A stretch of 64,000 bases of DNA from Streptomyces achromogenes (GTDB lineage Bacteria; Actinomycetota; Actinomycetes; Streptomycetales; Streptomycetaceae): contig NZ_JAUSYH010000001.1 of the NCBI RefSeq assembly GCF_030816715.1, forward strand, positions 7,936,001 to 8,000,000, written 5' to 3'. The notes beneath the pieces were generated by a model that was not told the DNA's origin, searched no databases, and saw only the letters and a list, made by a program, of their open reading frames with translations. The position numbers and the translations under genes are program-made. Below, one piece after another: positions 51,401 to 56,600 of the stretch (the first letter of the stretch is position 1; each line of letters begins with the position of its first letter).

Positions 51401-51431
51401 CTTCCTCGAGGGCGACCTCGACGAGGTCTGA
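36417..51431 (+). CDS. Type I modular polyketide synthase 2: modules 3, 4 and 5
   Basis: PKS of 5004 residues: KS-AT-KR-ACP / KS-AT-KR-ACP / KS-AT-DH-KR-ACP. It begins with a coiled-coil docking helix (residues 1-35, MANTHNTEDKLRDYLKRVTT) to receive the chain from PKS1, and ends with a C-terminal docking region (about 4930-5004, 'DDELRAFLEGDLDEV') to pass it to PKS3. GAAGGG precedes the ATG, 45 nt after PKS1, so the two are cotranscribed. Modules 3 and 4 use methylmalonyl-CoA and module 5 malonyl-CoA. Only module 5 has a dehydratase, which would set one double bond. A strong hairpin follows the stop codon. Confidence 0.96.
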   Translation: MANTHNTEDKLRDYLKRVTTDLRQTRHRLTDLETRAHEPIAIVATACHMPGGVRSPQDLWRIVADGVDTVSDLPTDRGWDIEALYDPDPERIGTSYVRQGAFLHDAAEFDAGFFEISPREATAMDPQQRLLLETTWEAFERAGIDPTTLRGSSTGVFVGASNQAYAPDGTRAPEGIEGHLLTGGSAAVLSGRISYSFGFEGPAVSLDTMCSSSLVALHLAVRALRSGECSMAVAGGVTVMASMRNFIEFSRQRGLAADGRCKPFAAGADGTGWGEGVGVLLLERLSDARRLGHQVLAVVRGSAINQDGASNGLTAPNGPSQQRVIRAALADAGLSAADVDVVEAHGTGTKLGDPIEAQALQATYGQERDGDRPLLIGSLKSNVGHTQAASGVVGIIKMVESLRHGVAPKSLHGEELTPHVDWSSGTLRLLTEAVDWPDTGRPRRAGVSSFGGSGTNAHVVLEQAPAAEPAEAAETTNAEATGTEATGAEATGAEATGANATGANATGAKAADRAADKAEKTGVVLPWMLSARSEAALKEQAQRLLDRVESGGLSAVDVSHTLATGRAALEERAVVVGTDHEGLVDGLRALARGERPTSAARGLTESPGSPLDPVFVFPGQGAQWVGMAVELLDVSPVFAARFGECGVALEGLVEWSLVDVVRGVGGAPGLDRVDVVQPVLWAVMVSLAALWESFGVRPAAVVGHSQGEIAAAVVAGALSVVDGARVVVLRSRAIVALAGGGGMVSVALPAEDVGELVGRWGGRVSVAAVNGPSSTVVSGDVGALEELVGFAEGSGVRVRRIDVDYASHSAHVEVLEAELAGSLGSVVALVPSVPFLSTVSGEWVEGAVLDGGYWFRNLRQTVLLEPVVRRLVGEGFGAFLEMSPHPVLTVPIGETVEAVGSDAVVVGSLRRGEGGLERFYLSLGEAWAGGVAVDWGPVFAGLSPCRVELPTYAFQRSRYWLDLPKVRAGVDPVQEEFWRTVEEGDLEGLAGTLGLDETGGLGDLLPALSAWHRGRQGRAKLDGWRYRVAWRPYQLDEGAALEGTWLLVVPEEHVRSPLAAAVADALGEAGATAVTFAMAADELDRALVAARLTAAVAGPDTGTDRLAGTDSVRGVVSLLALDERLAPDHSGATVGMMSSLVLVQGMLDAGIEARTWLLTSEAVSTGDGDDVSHPIQGALWGFGRVVALEQPRRWGGLVDLPSAPDPDTARALVAVLAAGGDEDQIALRGASAHIRRLVRTPLSGRSASRSWSTSGAALITGGTGGLGAHTARLLARKGAEHLVLTSRHGDQAPGAEALRQELTALGCRVTIAACDVADREALHRLVEQVESDGPAIRTVVHTAGVGMLASLADTDLDFFAEGARAKLLGAVNLDELFDHDRLDAFVLYSSVAGTWGSGDHGAYSASNAYVDALADHRRARGLTGMSLAWGIWSPEGGGMAVNVVREQLRWRGIPFMDAELAVAGLEQALDHDETFLAVADIDWERFVPVFTAAHSRPLLHEVPEVAAAMRADEAVLDRASERGGDLCAELAGQSSAERDRTLTEVVRTQVAAVLGYADGNDVAATRAFRELGFDSLTAVELRNRLNEATGLTLPAAIVFDHPNVRDLARHLRGQLVDDTAEERPTALPALPAARPAREDEPIAIVSMGCRFPGGAHSPDDFWQLVLDETDAISSLPVDRGWDVENLYDPDPDRAGTTYARDGGFLHDAAEFDAAFFGISPREATAMDPQQRLLLETAWETLERAGIAPDSLRGSDTGVFVGVSHQGYGASGGVPEGLEGHLITGTVTSIASGRISYTLGLEGPAVTMDTGCSSALVAMHQAMRSLRSGECSLALTGGAAVMGEPIGLVGFSRQRGLAVDGRCKAFGAEADGMGMAEGVGVLLLERLSDARRLGHQVLAVVRGSAINQDGASNGLTAPNGLAQQRVIRAALADAGLSAADVDVVEAHGTGTRLGDPIEAQALLATYGQERDGDRPLWLGSVKSNIGHTQAASGMAGIIKMVQAIRHATLPKSLHAEEISPIVDWSAGQVEVLAHTRPWESDGRPRRAGVSSFGVSGTNAHIILEEPESPLAAEEPAPLVADPPRTVVPWLLSARSDNALRAQAEQLLTHLESVDGDPVDIAHSLLTGRAALEQRAAVVGADRDSLVASLRALAAGTSGTAVARGATRRIGDTVDPVFVFPGQGAQWVGMAVELLDVSPVFAARFGECGVALEGLVEWSLVDVVRGVGGAPGLDRVDVVQPVLWAVMVSLAALWESFGVRPAAVVGHSQGEIAAAVVAGALSLVDGARVVVLRSRAIVALAGGGGMVSVALPAEDVGELVGRWGGRVSVAAVNGPSSTVVSGDVGALEELVEFAEGSGVRVRRIDVDYASHSAHVEALEEELAGSLGSVVALVPSVPFLSTVSGEWVEGAVLDGGYWFRNLRQTVLLEPVVRRLVGEGFGAFLEMSPHPVLTVPIGETVEAVGSDAVVVGSLRRGEGGLGRFYLSLGEAWAGGVGVDWGPVFAGLSPCRVELPTYAFQRSRYWLEPTAPQTAADTGTSGGVNLPDDGFWASVDNHDLDSLADSLGLDDVRSLAEVVPALSSWRRDRLNHSTLDGWRYRVAWRPRTEQPARTHELVNTWLLVVPAGYEDDPLVRDVRAAIGDRPAGARVLVVGGPDAERDRMADLLRALADGVEVGGVLSLLALDESPWSAEGVLPTGLVLTTTLLQVLGDVRLDAPVWCATRGAVSVRRSDRLTSPLQAMTWGLGRIAALEYPQRWGGLVDLPGTLDDRAARRLIGALSGTLEEDHLAVRASGLFARRLVRAGDGPRPEGSWQPSGTVLVTGGTGGLGRHVARWLARGGAEHLVLASRRGPDAPGAGELVAELAESGTPATVVACDVADADAVRRLVDDLPGGGTLTAVVHTAGIIDDGLIDALTPQRAHDVLRPKADAALALDAATRHLDLDAFVLFSSMAGTLGGPGQGSYAAANAFLDALAAGRRAEGLPATSIGWGTWAGGGMVGEEVAERLRRDGVPPMDPELAIASLQKALEQDEEFLIVADVDWKLITARAFAALRELPEARAPLSTESGEKKADSVDGPPLVQRLAGLAPAERRAALVTEVRAQASAVLGHADPGAVPDGRAFRDVGFDSLTAVELRNRFAEATGLRLPVTLAFDHPSAGDLAAYLDGELFGTGAAAEPLPELPTAAVDDDPVVIVGMSCRFPGGVVSPEDLWQLVADGTDAITPFPADRGWDVENLYDPDPDRIGHSYARHGGFLHDADRFDPAFFGIAPREAVAIDPQHRLLLETSWEAFERAGIDPDRIRGARAGVFVGSNYNDYGSRARKAPEELEGYLATGSAGSVASGRIAYTFGLEGPAVTVDTACSSSLVALHLAVQALRSGECELALAGGVTVISTPDTFVEFSRQRALSPDGRCKPFAAEADGAGWAEGVGLLLLERLSDARRNGHPVLATVAGTAVNQDGASNGLTAPSGPAQQRVIRQALASAGLSPLDVDAVEAHGTGTTLGDPIEAQALLAVYGQDRPAERPLWLGALKSNIGHTQAASGVAGIIKMVMAMRHRVLPRTLHAERPSPHIDWSSGAVRLLREARDWAPGDTPRRAGVSSFGVSGTNAHVIIQEPETSAPVEARPADGSCRTLPWLLSARGDAALRAQARRLLAHIAARPDSAPADLALSLATTRAHHDVRAAVTTGDTAALTDALTSLAEGREHPLLATGRARGGKVAFLFSGQGSQQAATGRVLYERYETFADALDEACAHLDAELELPLRDVLFAEPGSPEAAFLDRTAYTQAGLFAVQVALYRLLESLGVRPDAVLGHSVGEIAAAHIAGVLTLEDACRLVAVRGKLMGNLPTDGVMISVQAGEQEVTPLLAAHEGRVSVAAVNSPLATVLSGDEEAVTAVAAELADRGRKTHRLQVGHAFHSHHMNDMLDAFAAHTALLDHSAPALPVVSTVTGRPVTADEPMDGTYWVCQVREAVRFREGMRTLEEQGVTTYVEIGPGGVLTALAGDCLDGVATLVPTLRRDAEEDASLTTALARLHTHGHRVDWDSWFTPSGAVRTDLPTYPFQRRRYWLEATGSDSTRTDLDPVRHQLLTAAVALADSSGVVLTGTVSVNDRPWLADHALDGRILFPGTAFLDLAMEACAHVGAPRIGDLTLQTPLVLPENGTVQLQVSVSAPDGNGDRALSVHSRPAPGASWTRHADGTLTDTPSAVAPAPLPAAWPPATATPVDVSGLYDRIAAAGFAYGPAFRGLRAAWRDGDDVYAEIAPEEGEHLQGADRFRVHPALLDAALHTVALTPAAGTGSVLPFTFSDVVPHSAGATALRVRLTPVGEHTYRVGLLDGEGRRVADIDGLTLRPVDTSALPSAPGRGALHRIRWTPAAIDTAPVATPHLVGSVLPPDTPAFGAAVRHPDPAALYAATGAAVPATVLAAIPDTRSDADADVTAATRRATTHALSLLTGWLAQDGLAASRLVVLTRHAVTTGSGDAPRTDPAQAAVWGLVRAARAENPGRFALIDHDGSAASLARLPAVLASDESEIALREGTALTPRLTQAAPPAETADGAFADGTVLVTGAGGILGREIARHLVSAHGVRSLVLAGRRGPAAEGMTELHEELSGHGAHVTVAACDVADRDALTALLGDIPADRPLRAVVHTAGVLDDGIVQSLTPERVDTVLRAKADATVLLEELTRDTGAALVLFSSIAGTLGGVGQGNYSAANAFLDAFAARRAAGGRRVQSLAWGLWAERSGMTGKLGEADMRRIARSGLRPMETTHALALLDAALRSRDPYHAPVDLDPAGLRAFDGSVPDLVRDLVPARPRHRAAPATAASAAPAEGELRTRLAGLAPDARHAVVLDAVLAQAALVIGHEGPDSIDPEGGFLDSGFNSLTAVELRNRIGALAGARLPATLMFDYPTPERLAAHLLERLTHEAQPATSPVLDRLDALEAQFTASVLDSAVQERLRSRLSGLLARLDDDAAAGTAVGPVPSAPGQAADEVSDDELRAFLEGDLDEV
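37851..37940 (+). repeat. 15-bp minisatellite in the KS3-AT3 linker
   Basis: Six consecutive 15-bp units (GAGGCGACGGGCGCC type, later AACGCGACGGGTGCC) encode EATGT, EATGA x3 and NATGA x2 in an Ala/Glu-rich linker between KS3 and AT3. In frame, so copy changes only lengthen or shorten the linker. Confidence 0.9.
38253..39570 (+). repeat. Near-identical methylmalonyl-AT tract, copy 3 (module 3)
   Basis: Similarity to copy 1 starts abruptly at 'CCGGTGTTCGTG', exactly at the AT border, and runs past the AT to 39570, where it follows copy 2. A few differences (AGTGTGGTGG at 38570, GTGCTTGAGG at 38855) mark it off. Confidence 0.88.
41332..45905 (+). other. PKS module 4: KS-AT(methylmalonyl)-KR(B)-ACP
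   Basis: KS 41332-42605: Cys1811 in 'MDTGCSSALVA', with Gly before and Ala after the usual Ser pair. AT 42933-43983 (YASH). KR about 44862-45540: 'GIIDDG' in the LDD position and no Trp, so B type (D-hydroxyl); Pro is present in 'LGGPGQGSY' but Ser stands where B2 enzymes have Asn. No DH between AT and KR. ACP Ser3126. Confidence 0.88.
42936..43983 (+). repeat. Near-identical methylmalonyl-AT tract, copy 4 (module 4)
   Basis: Same abrupt left border as copy 3; the right border is just after the AT C-terminal 'QRSRYWL' segment. Beyond both ends module 4 has unrelated, normal GC-ending sequence, so only the AT cassette is shared. Confidence 0.88.
45979..51165 (+). other. PKS module 5: KS-AT(malonyl)-DH-KR(B1)-ACP
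   Basis: KS 45979-47250, Cys3359. AT 47562-48612: Ser3811 in GHSVG and HAFH at 3911-3914, the malonyl signature. DH 48655-49480: His4114 in 'HALDGRILFPG' (HxxxGxxxxP) and Asp4280 in 'HPALLDAALH', both catalytic residues present. KR about 50094-50780: 'TGAGGILG' (variant of TGGTGxLG), LDD present, no Trp, Val in place of the B2 Pro, hence B1. ACP Ser4878 in 'SGFNSLTAVEL', with Asn instead of Asp before the Ser. Predicted product: an alkene, probably trans. Confidence 0.9.
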
Positions 51432-51441
51432 ACCCGGCCTC

Positions 51442-51474
51442 GTTCCGGCCCGGACACGGCGTCCGGGCCGGAAC
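51442..51474 (+). terminator. Strong hairpin terminator after PKS2
   Basis: Perfect 14-bp stem (51442-51455 with 51461-51474) around ACGGC, 10 nt after the PKS2 stop codon. Separates the PKS1-PKS2 transcript from the nucleotidyltransferase unit, at least partly. Confidence 0.85.
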
Positions 51475-51494
51475 GGCCACCACCCCCTACCCAC

Positions 51495-51541
51495 CACCTC
51501 TCACTCATCACCTCCCACCCATCACCTCTCACCCGTCACCT
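51495..51541 (+). repeat. Three 14-nt pyrimidine-rich repeats before the thymidylyltransferase
   Basis: CACCTCTCACTCAT, CACCTCCCACCCAT, CACCTCTCACCCGT and a partial CACCT run directly to 10 nt before the GTG at 51552. No known motif. Confidence 0.85.
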
Positions 51542-51551
51542 GGATGGAACA

Positions 51552-52619
51552 GTGAAGGCTCTCGTGCTCGCGGGGGGATCAGGTTCACGACTGCGACCGA
51601 TCACCCACACGTCCAGCAAGCAATTGGTCCCGGTCGCCAACAAACCGATCCTCTTCTACGGTCTCGAATCCATCGCCGCGGCGGGCATCACCGACGTCGG
51701 TGTCATCGTCGGCAGCACCGCCCCGGAGATCGAGGCAGCCGTCGGTGACGGCTCCGCCTTCGGCCTGACCGTCACCTACATCCCGCAGAGCGAACCCCTG
51801 GGGCTCGCCCACGCGGTGCTCATCGCCGAATCCTTCCTGGGCGACGACGACTTCGTCATGTACCTCGGTGACAACTTCGTGCTCGACGGCATCACCGACG
51901 TCGTCGAGGAGTTCCGCAAGGACCCACGCGACGCCCAGGTGCTGCTCACCCGGGTGAGCAATCCGACGGCCTTCGGCGTGGCGGTCACCGACGACAACGG
52001 CAACGTCCTCGTGCTCGAGGAGAAACCGCGCAAGCCGCGCAGCGATCTCGCCGTCGCAGGCGTGTACCTCTTCACGGCGGCCGTCCACGAAGCGGTGCGG
52101 GCCGTCCAGCCGTCCCCCCGCGGCGAGTTGGAGATCACCGACGCGCTGCAGTGGATGATCGACCAGGGAATGGAGGTCCGCTCCACGGTCATCACCGGTT
52201 ACTGGAAGGACACCGGCAACGTCACCGACATGCTGGAGGTCAACCGCACCCTCCTCGAACGCCTCCAGCCCTGCGTCAACGGCTACGTCGACGACGAGAG
52301 CGAGATCATCGGACGCGTCCGGATCGAGGCGGGCGCCGAGGTCCGGCGCTCCCGCATCGTCGGTCCCGTGATCATCGGCGCCGGCAGCGTCGTCAGCGAC
52401 TCGTACGTGGGCCCCTCCACGTCGGTCGCGGAGAACTGCCGTATCTCCCACAGCGAGATCGAGTACTCGATCGTGCTGCGGGAGTCGTCCTTCGACCGGA
52501 TCCGGCGTGTGGCGGCGTCCCTCGTCGGCCGCAACGTCAAAGTCGCCGTCGCCCCCGGACTGCCTGCCACCCACCGCCTCGTCATAGGCGATCACGGGCA
52601 CGTCCAGCTCTCGTCATGA
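51552..52619 (+). CDS. Glucose-1-phosphate thymidylyltransferase (long StrD-type)
   Basis: Makes dTDP-glucose from glucose-1-phosphate and dTTP, the first step to all dTDP-deoxysugars. 355 residues. The start is the GTG at 51552 giving MKALVLAGGSGSRLRPITHT, the canonical nucleotide-binding N-terminus. 'KQLVPVANKPILFYGLE' and 'MYLGDNFVLDGI' carry the sugar and metal-binding residues. The C-terminal ~110 residues form a left-handed beta-helix ('IIGAGSVVSDSYVGP'), as in the long StrD-like enzymes of antibiotic clusters rather than the ~290-residue RmlA of cell-wall synthesis. Its stop overlaps the next gene as ATGA. Works with the dehydratase and ketoreductase at 21-23.5 kb; 4,6-dehydratase and glycosyltransferase genes are not seen here. 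Confidence 0.93.
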   Translation: MKALVLAGGSGSRLRPITHTSSKQLVPVANKPILFYGLESIAAAGITDVGVIVGSTAPEIEAAVGDGSAFGLTVTYIPQSEPLGLAHAVLIAESFLGDDDFVMYLGDNFVLDGITDVVEEFRKDPRDAQVLLTRVSNPTAFGVAVTDDNGNVLVLEEKPRKPRSDLAVAGVYLFTAAVHEAVRAVQPSPRGELEITDALQWMIDQGMEVRSTVITGYWKDTGNVTDMLEVNRTLLERLQPCVNGYVDDESEIIGRVRIEAGAEVRRSRIVGPVIIGAGSVVSDSYVGPSTSVAENCRISHSEIEYSIVLRESSFDRIRRVAASLVGRNVKVAVAPGLPATHRLVIGDHGHVQLSS

Positions 52620-53410
52620 CCGCCGTACGCCTCCTCGTCGTCACCGCGGTACGAGCCGAACGCGACGCCGTCGCGCGAGGTCTGGGCCCTGCCGCGGCGG
52701 TCGAGTGCGGCGCCCTGCCGGGCCGCGAGATGCTCCGGATCGACTGCACCGGGGACGCCTCGTCGGAGCGGGCCGACCGCACGGCGGCGGGGCAGGGTCC
52801 CGTCCGTCACCGGCAGCTCGTCGCCGACCTGACGGCAGGGGGAGTGGGCCCCGCCGCCGCGGCCGCGGCGACCGACGCGGCACTCACCGCGGCGGCCGTC
52901 CGGGGCGACCGGTACCACCTGGTCGTCTCGACAGGCATCGCGGGGGGCTTCGTGCCGGTCGCCGACGTCGGTTCCGTCGTCGTCGCCGACCGCGTCATCG
53001 CCGCCGACCTCGGCTGCGAGACCCCCGACGGATTCCTCTCCATGGACTGCCTCGGCTTCGGAGTCTCCGAGCACGCCTGCGCACCCCACCTCTCCGCCGC
53101 CGTCGCCCGGGTCCTCGGCGCCGTCCACGCCCCCGTCCTGACCGTCTCCACCGTCACCGGTACCGCGGAACGCGCCCAGCGTCTACGGCAACGCCACGGA
53201 GCCGCGGCCGAGGCGATGGAGGGCTTCGGCGTCGCCGAGGCCGCCGCCGTCCACGGCGTCCCGCTGCTGGAACTGCGCACCGTCTCCAACGCCGTCGGCC
53301 CCCGCGACCGCGCCGCCTGGCGCATCCCCGACGCCCTGACGGCACTTCAGGACGCCTTCGCGGTCCTGTACACCGTGCTGGCCCGGGGCGCCCCACCGCC
53401 GTACGTCTGA
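52616..53410 (+). CDS. Futalosine hydrolase (MqnB) homologue
   Basis: Protein of 264 residues of the purine-nucleoside phosphorylase/MTA nucleosidase superfamily, closest in motif to MqnB, which splits futalosine into hypoxanthine and dehypoxanthinyl futalosine in menaquinone synthesis. Visible are 'VVSTGIAGGFVPVADVGSVVVAD', 'AMEGFGVAEAAAVHGVPLLELR' (the ribose/catalytic acidic segment) and 'SNAVGPRDRAAWRI', an MqnB hallmark. The ATG overlaps the thymidylyltransferase stop (ATGA), so the two are cotranslated. A paralogue of a menaquinone enzyme inside a polyketide/sugar operon is unexpected. It may be a passenger, act on a cluster-specific nucleoside, or give self-protection. The superfamily is certain, the substrate inferred. 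Confidence 0.82.
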   Translation: MTAVRLLVVTAVRAERDAVARGLGPAAAVECGALPGREMLRIDCTGDASSERADRTAAGQGPVRHRQLVADLTAGGVGPAAAAAATDAALTAAAVRGDRYHLVVSTGIAGGFVPVADVGSVVVADRVIAADLGCETPDGFLSMDCLGFGVSEHACAPHLSAAVARVLGAVHAPVLTVSTVTGTAERAQRLRQRHGAAAEAMEGFGVAEAAAVHGVPLLELRTVSNAVGPRDRAAWRIPDALTALQDAFAVLYTVLARGAPPPYV

Positions 53411-53415
53411 GCAGC

Positions 53416-53461
53416 CCGGGCCCCGAACTTCCGTGGAAGAAACGGCTGTCCGGGGCCCCGG
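53416..53461 (+). terminator. Probable hairpin after the MqnB-like gene
   Basis: CCGGGCCCCG (53416-53425) pairs with CGGGGCCCCGG (53451-53461) with one bulged C, enclosing a 25-nt loop, starting 6 nt after the stop. Confidence 0.5.
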
Positions 53462-53524
53462 CACGTCCGGGCCGTCCGACCGGCCATTGCTCCGGCCTGC
53501 GTGAATGGCGGCGGGCTCATGATT

Positions 53525-53540
53525 TCCAAGGGTTTCCCCA
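53525..53540 (+). promoter_or_regulatory. Second PimM-like (PAS-LuxR) operator, upstream of PKS3
   Basis: CCAAGGGTTTCCCCAG matches 13 of 16 positions of CTVGGGAWWTCCCBAG. It ends 153 nt before the PKS3 start, in the 283-nt gap after the MqnB-like gene, which otherwise holds only the hairpin above. Confidence 0.42.
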
Positions 53541-53693
53541 GAGAACCCGGCCGGGTGCCGAGAAAGGCTCCCGGGCCGGGTCATGCTGTCCCCACCGCTC
53601 GAGGAGTACACCGGCAGTCGGGCGCCCACAGGGCCCGCCGACCACGCGCGGGGACACGTTCCGTCACAGAACCGATCAGCATGGGGGCAGTCC

Positions 53694-56600
53694 ATGACGA
53701 ATGAAGCGCAGCTTCGGGACTACCTCAAGCGGGTCACCGTGGATCTCCACAACACCCGCCGCCGGTTGCGGCAGCTGGAGGCCCGCGAGCAGGAGCCCGT
53801 CGCCATCGTCGGCATGAGCTGCCGCCTGCCCGGCGGCGTCCGCACACCCGACGACTTCTGGGACCTGCTGATCGACGGGGCCGACGCGGTGACCGACTGG
53901 CCCGCCGACCGGGGCTGGTCCACCGCGCCCGGCCCGGACCACGGCGCCGCCGGGCGTCGCCGTGGCGGTTTCCTCGACGACGCCGACCGGTTCGACCCCG
54001 CCTTCTTCGGCATCTCCCCGCGCGAGGCGCTCGCGATGGACCCGCAGCAGCGTCTGCTGCTCGAAGTGGTCTGGGAAGCCTTCGAGCGTGCCGGCATCGA
54101 TCCCACCACCCTGCGGGGCAGCCGCTCGGGGGTGTTCGTCGGGTGCAGCGACCAGGGCTACACCTCCGGGCTGCGCGAAATCCCCGACGACGTCCGGGGT
54201 CATCTGCTCACCGGCAACTCCATGTCGGTCCTCTCCGGCCGTGTCGCCTACACCCTCGGGCTGGAGGGCCCGGCCGTCACCGTCGACACCGCCTGCTCGT
54301 CCTCCCTGGTCGCCCTGCACCTGGCCGCCCAGTCGCTGCGCTCCGGCGAGTGCTCTCTCGCCGTCGTCGGCGGTGTCACCGTCATGTCCAGCCCCGGCGC
54401 CTTCGTCGAGTTCGAGCAGCAGGGCGGCCTGGCCGGCGACGGCCGCTGCAAGGCCTTCTCCGACGACGCGGACGGGACGGGCTGGGCCGAGGGCGCCGGG
54501 ACGATCGTCGTCGAACGGCTCTCCGACGCCCGCCGCAACGGCCATCAGGTGCTGGCGGTGCTGCGCGGCAGCGCGGTCAACCAGGACGGCGCCTCCAACG
54601 GCCTCACGGCCCCCAACGGCCTGGCCCAGCAGCGCGTCATCCTCGCCGCCCTCGCCAACGCCGGCCTGCCCGCGTCCGAGATCGACGCCGTGGAGGCCCA
54701 CGGCACGGGCACCTCGCTCGGCGACCCCATCGAGGCCCAGGCGCTGCTCGCCACCTACGGCCAGGGCCGTACCGCCGACCGGCCGCTGTGGCTCGGCTCG
54801 GCGAAATCCAACATCGGCCACACCCAGGCCGCAGCGGGCGTCGTCGGCGTCATCAAGTCCGTCCTCGCGCTACGGCACGGCGTCCTGCCGCCCACCCTGC
54901 ACGCCGATCGTCCCTCGCACCACGTCGACTGGAGCGCGGGTCACGTCCGGTTGCTCACCGGGCCCGTCGACTGGCCGCACGTCGACCACCCGCACCGAGT
55001 CGGAGTCTCCGCGTTCGGCGTCTCCGGCACCAACGCGCACGCCGTCATCGAGCAGGCTCCCGAACCCGCCGCGGACGAGACCACCCCGGAACCGGAACCC
55101 CGTACCGCCCTCCCGGTCCTGCCGTGGCTCCTGTCCGCCCGCGACGAGACCGCGCTGCGGGGCCAGGCGGGTCGTCTGGCCGCCCACCTGACCGAGCGCC
55201 CGGACACCGACCTCTACGACCTGGCGGCCTCCCTGGCCACCACCCGCACCGCCTTCGAGGCCCGCGCCGTGCTCCAGGGCCACGACCGCGCCGAACTCCT
55301 CGCCGGACTCTCCGCGTTGGCCACGGGCGGGCCCGACGCGCGCACCACGATCGGGACGACCCGGGGTGGTCGGACGGCGTTCTTGTTCGCGGGTCAGGGT
55401 GCGCAGCGGGTGGGGATGGGGCGTGAGTTGTATGTGTCGTTCCCGGTGTTCGCGGAGGCGTTCGACGCGGTGTGTGCGCAGGTGGGCGGTGGGTTGCGGG
55501 ACGTCGTGTTCGGTGGGGACGTGGAGCGGCTGGAGCGTACGGAGTGGGCGCAGCCTGCGTTGTTCGCGGTCGAGGTGGCGTTGTTCCGTCTGGTGGAGTC
55601 GTTCGGGGTGCGTCCTGATTTCCTGATGGGGCATTCGGTCGGTGAGATCGCTGCCGCGCATGTGGCGGGTGTGTTCTGTCTGGAGGACGCGTGTGCTCTG
55701 GTGGTGGCGCGGGGCCGGTTGATGCAGGCGTTGCCCGGGGGTGGCGCGATGGTCGCTCTGCAGGCGTCCGAGGACGAGGTTCTGCCACTCCTGGAGGGCC
55801 GTGGGGCGGAGGTGTCGGTCGCTGCGGTGAACGGCCCGCGTGCGGTGGTGATCGCGGGTGTCGAGGCGGCCGTCACCGCGATCGCCGATCAGTTCAGGGC
55901 GCAGGGGCGTCGGACTTCTCGTCTGCGGGTGTCGCACGCGTTCCACTCGCCGTTGATGGAGCCGATGCTGGAGGCCTTCCGCACGGTCGCGGAGGGGATC
56001 GCCTATGACTCTCCGGTGATTCCGTTGGTGTCGAACGTGTCCGGGCGGCTCGCGGTGGAGGGCGAGTTGGCTTCGGCGGGGTACTGGGTGCGGCATGTGC
56101 GTGAGGCGGTGCGTTTCGCCGACGGGATGGGTGTGCTGGCCGGCGAGGGCGTGACCCGTTTCCTGGAGATCGGCCCCGACTCCACCCTCACCGCACTCGC
56201 GCAGAACAACGCGGCGGACGACGCGCTGTACGCGCCGGTCCTCCGCAAGGACGGTGAGGAGTCCCGGCACTTCGTGACGGCCCTCGCGCGACTGCATGTG
56301 AGCGGCGCGGCGGTGGCGTGGTCCACGCTCCTTCCGGCGGCGCGGACGGTCGAGCTGCCCACGTACGCCTTCCACCGCGACCGGTTCTGGCTGGAGCGTT
56401 CCTACGCCGAGGACGGCTCGGCCGTCGCCGTCGACGGCCTGCACCACCGTGTCGTCTGGCGTACGGTCGCCGGCCTGCCCGAGGGCGCGCGGCTGTCCGG
56501 GCGCTGGCTGTTCCTGCGGCCCGTGTCGTCGGCCGGCGCGGACGGCTGGGACGGCGCCCTGACCGGCGCACTGCACGACGCCGGTGCGGAACTGGTCGCC

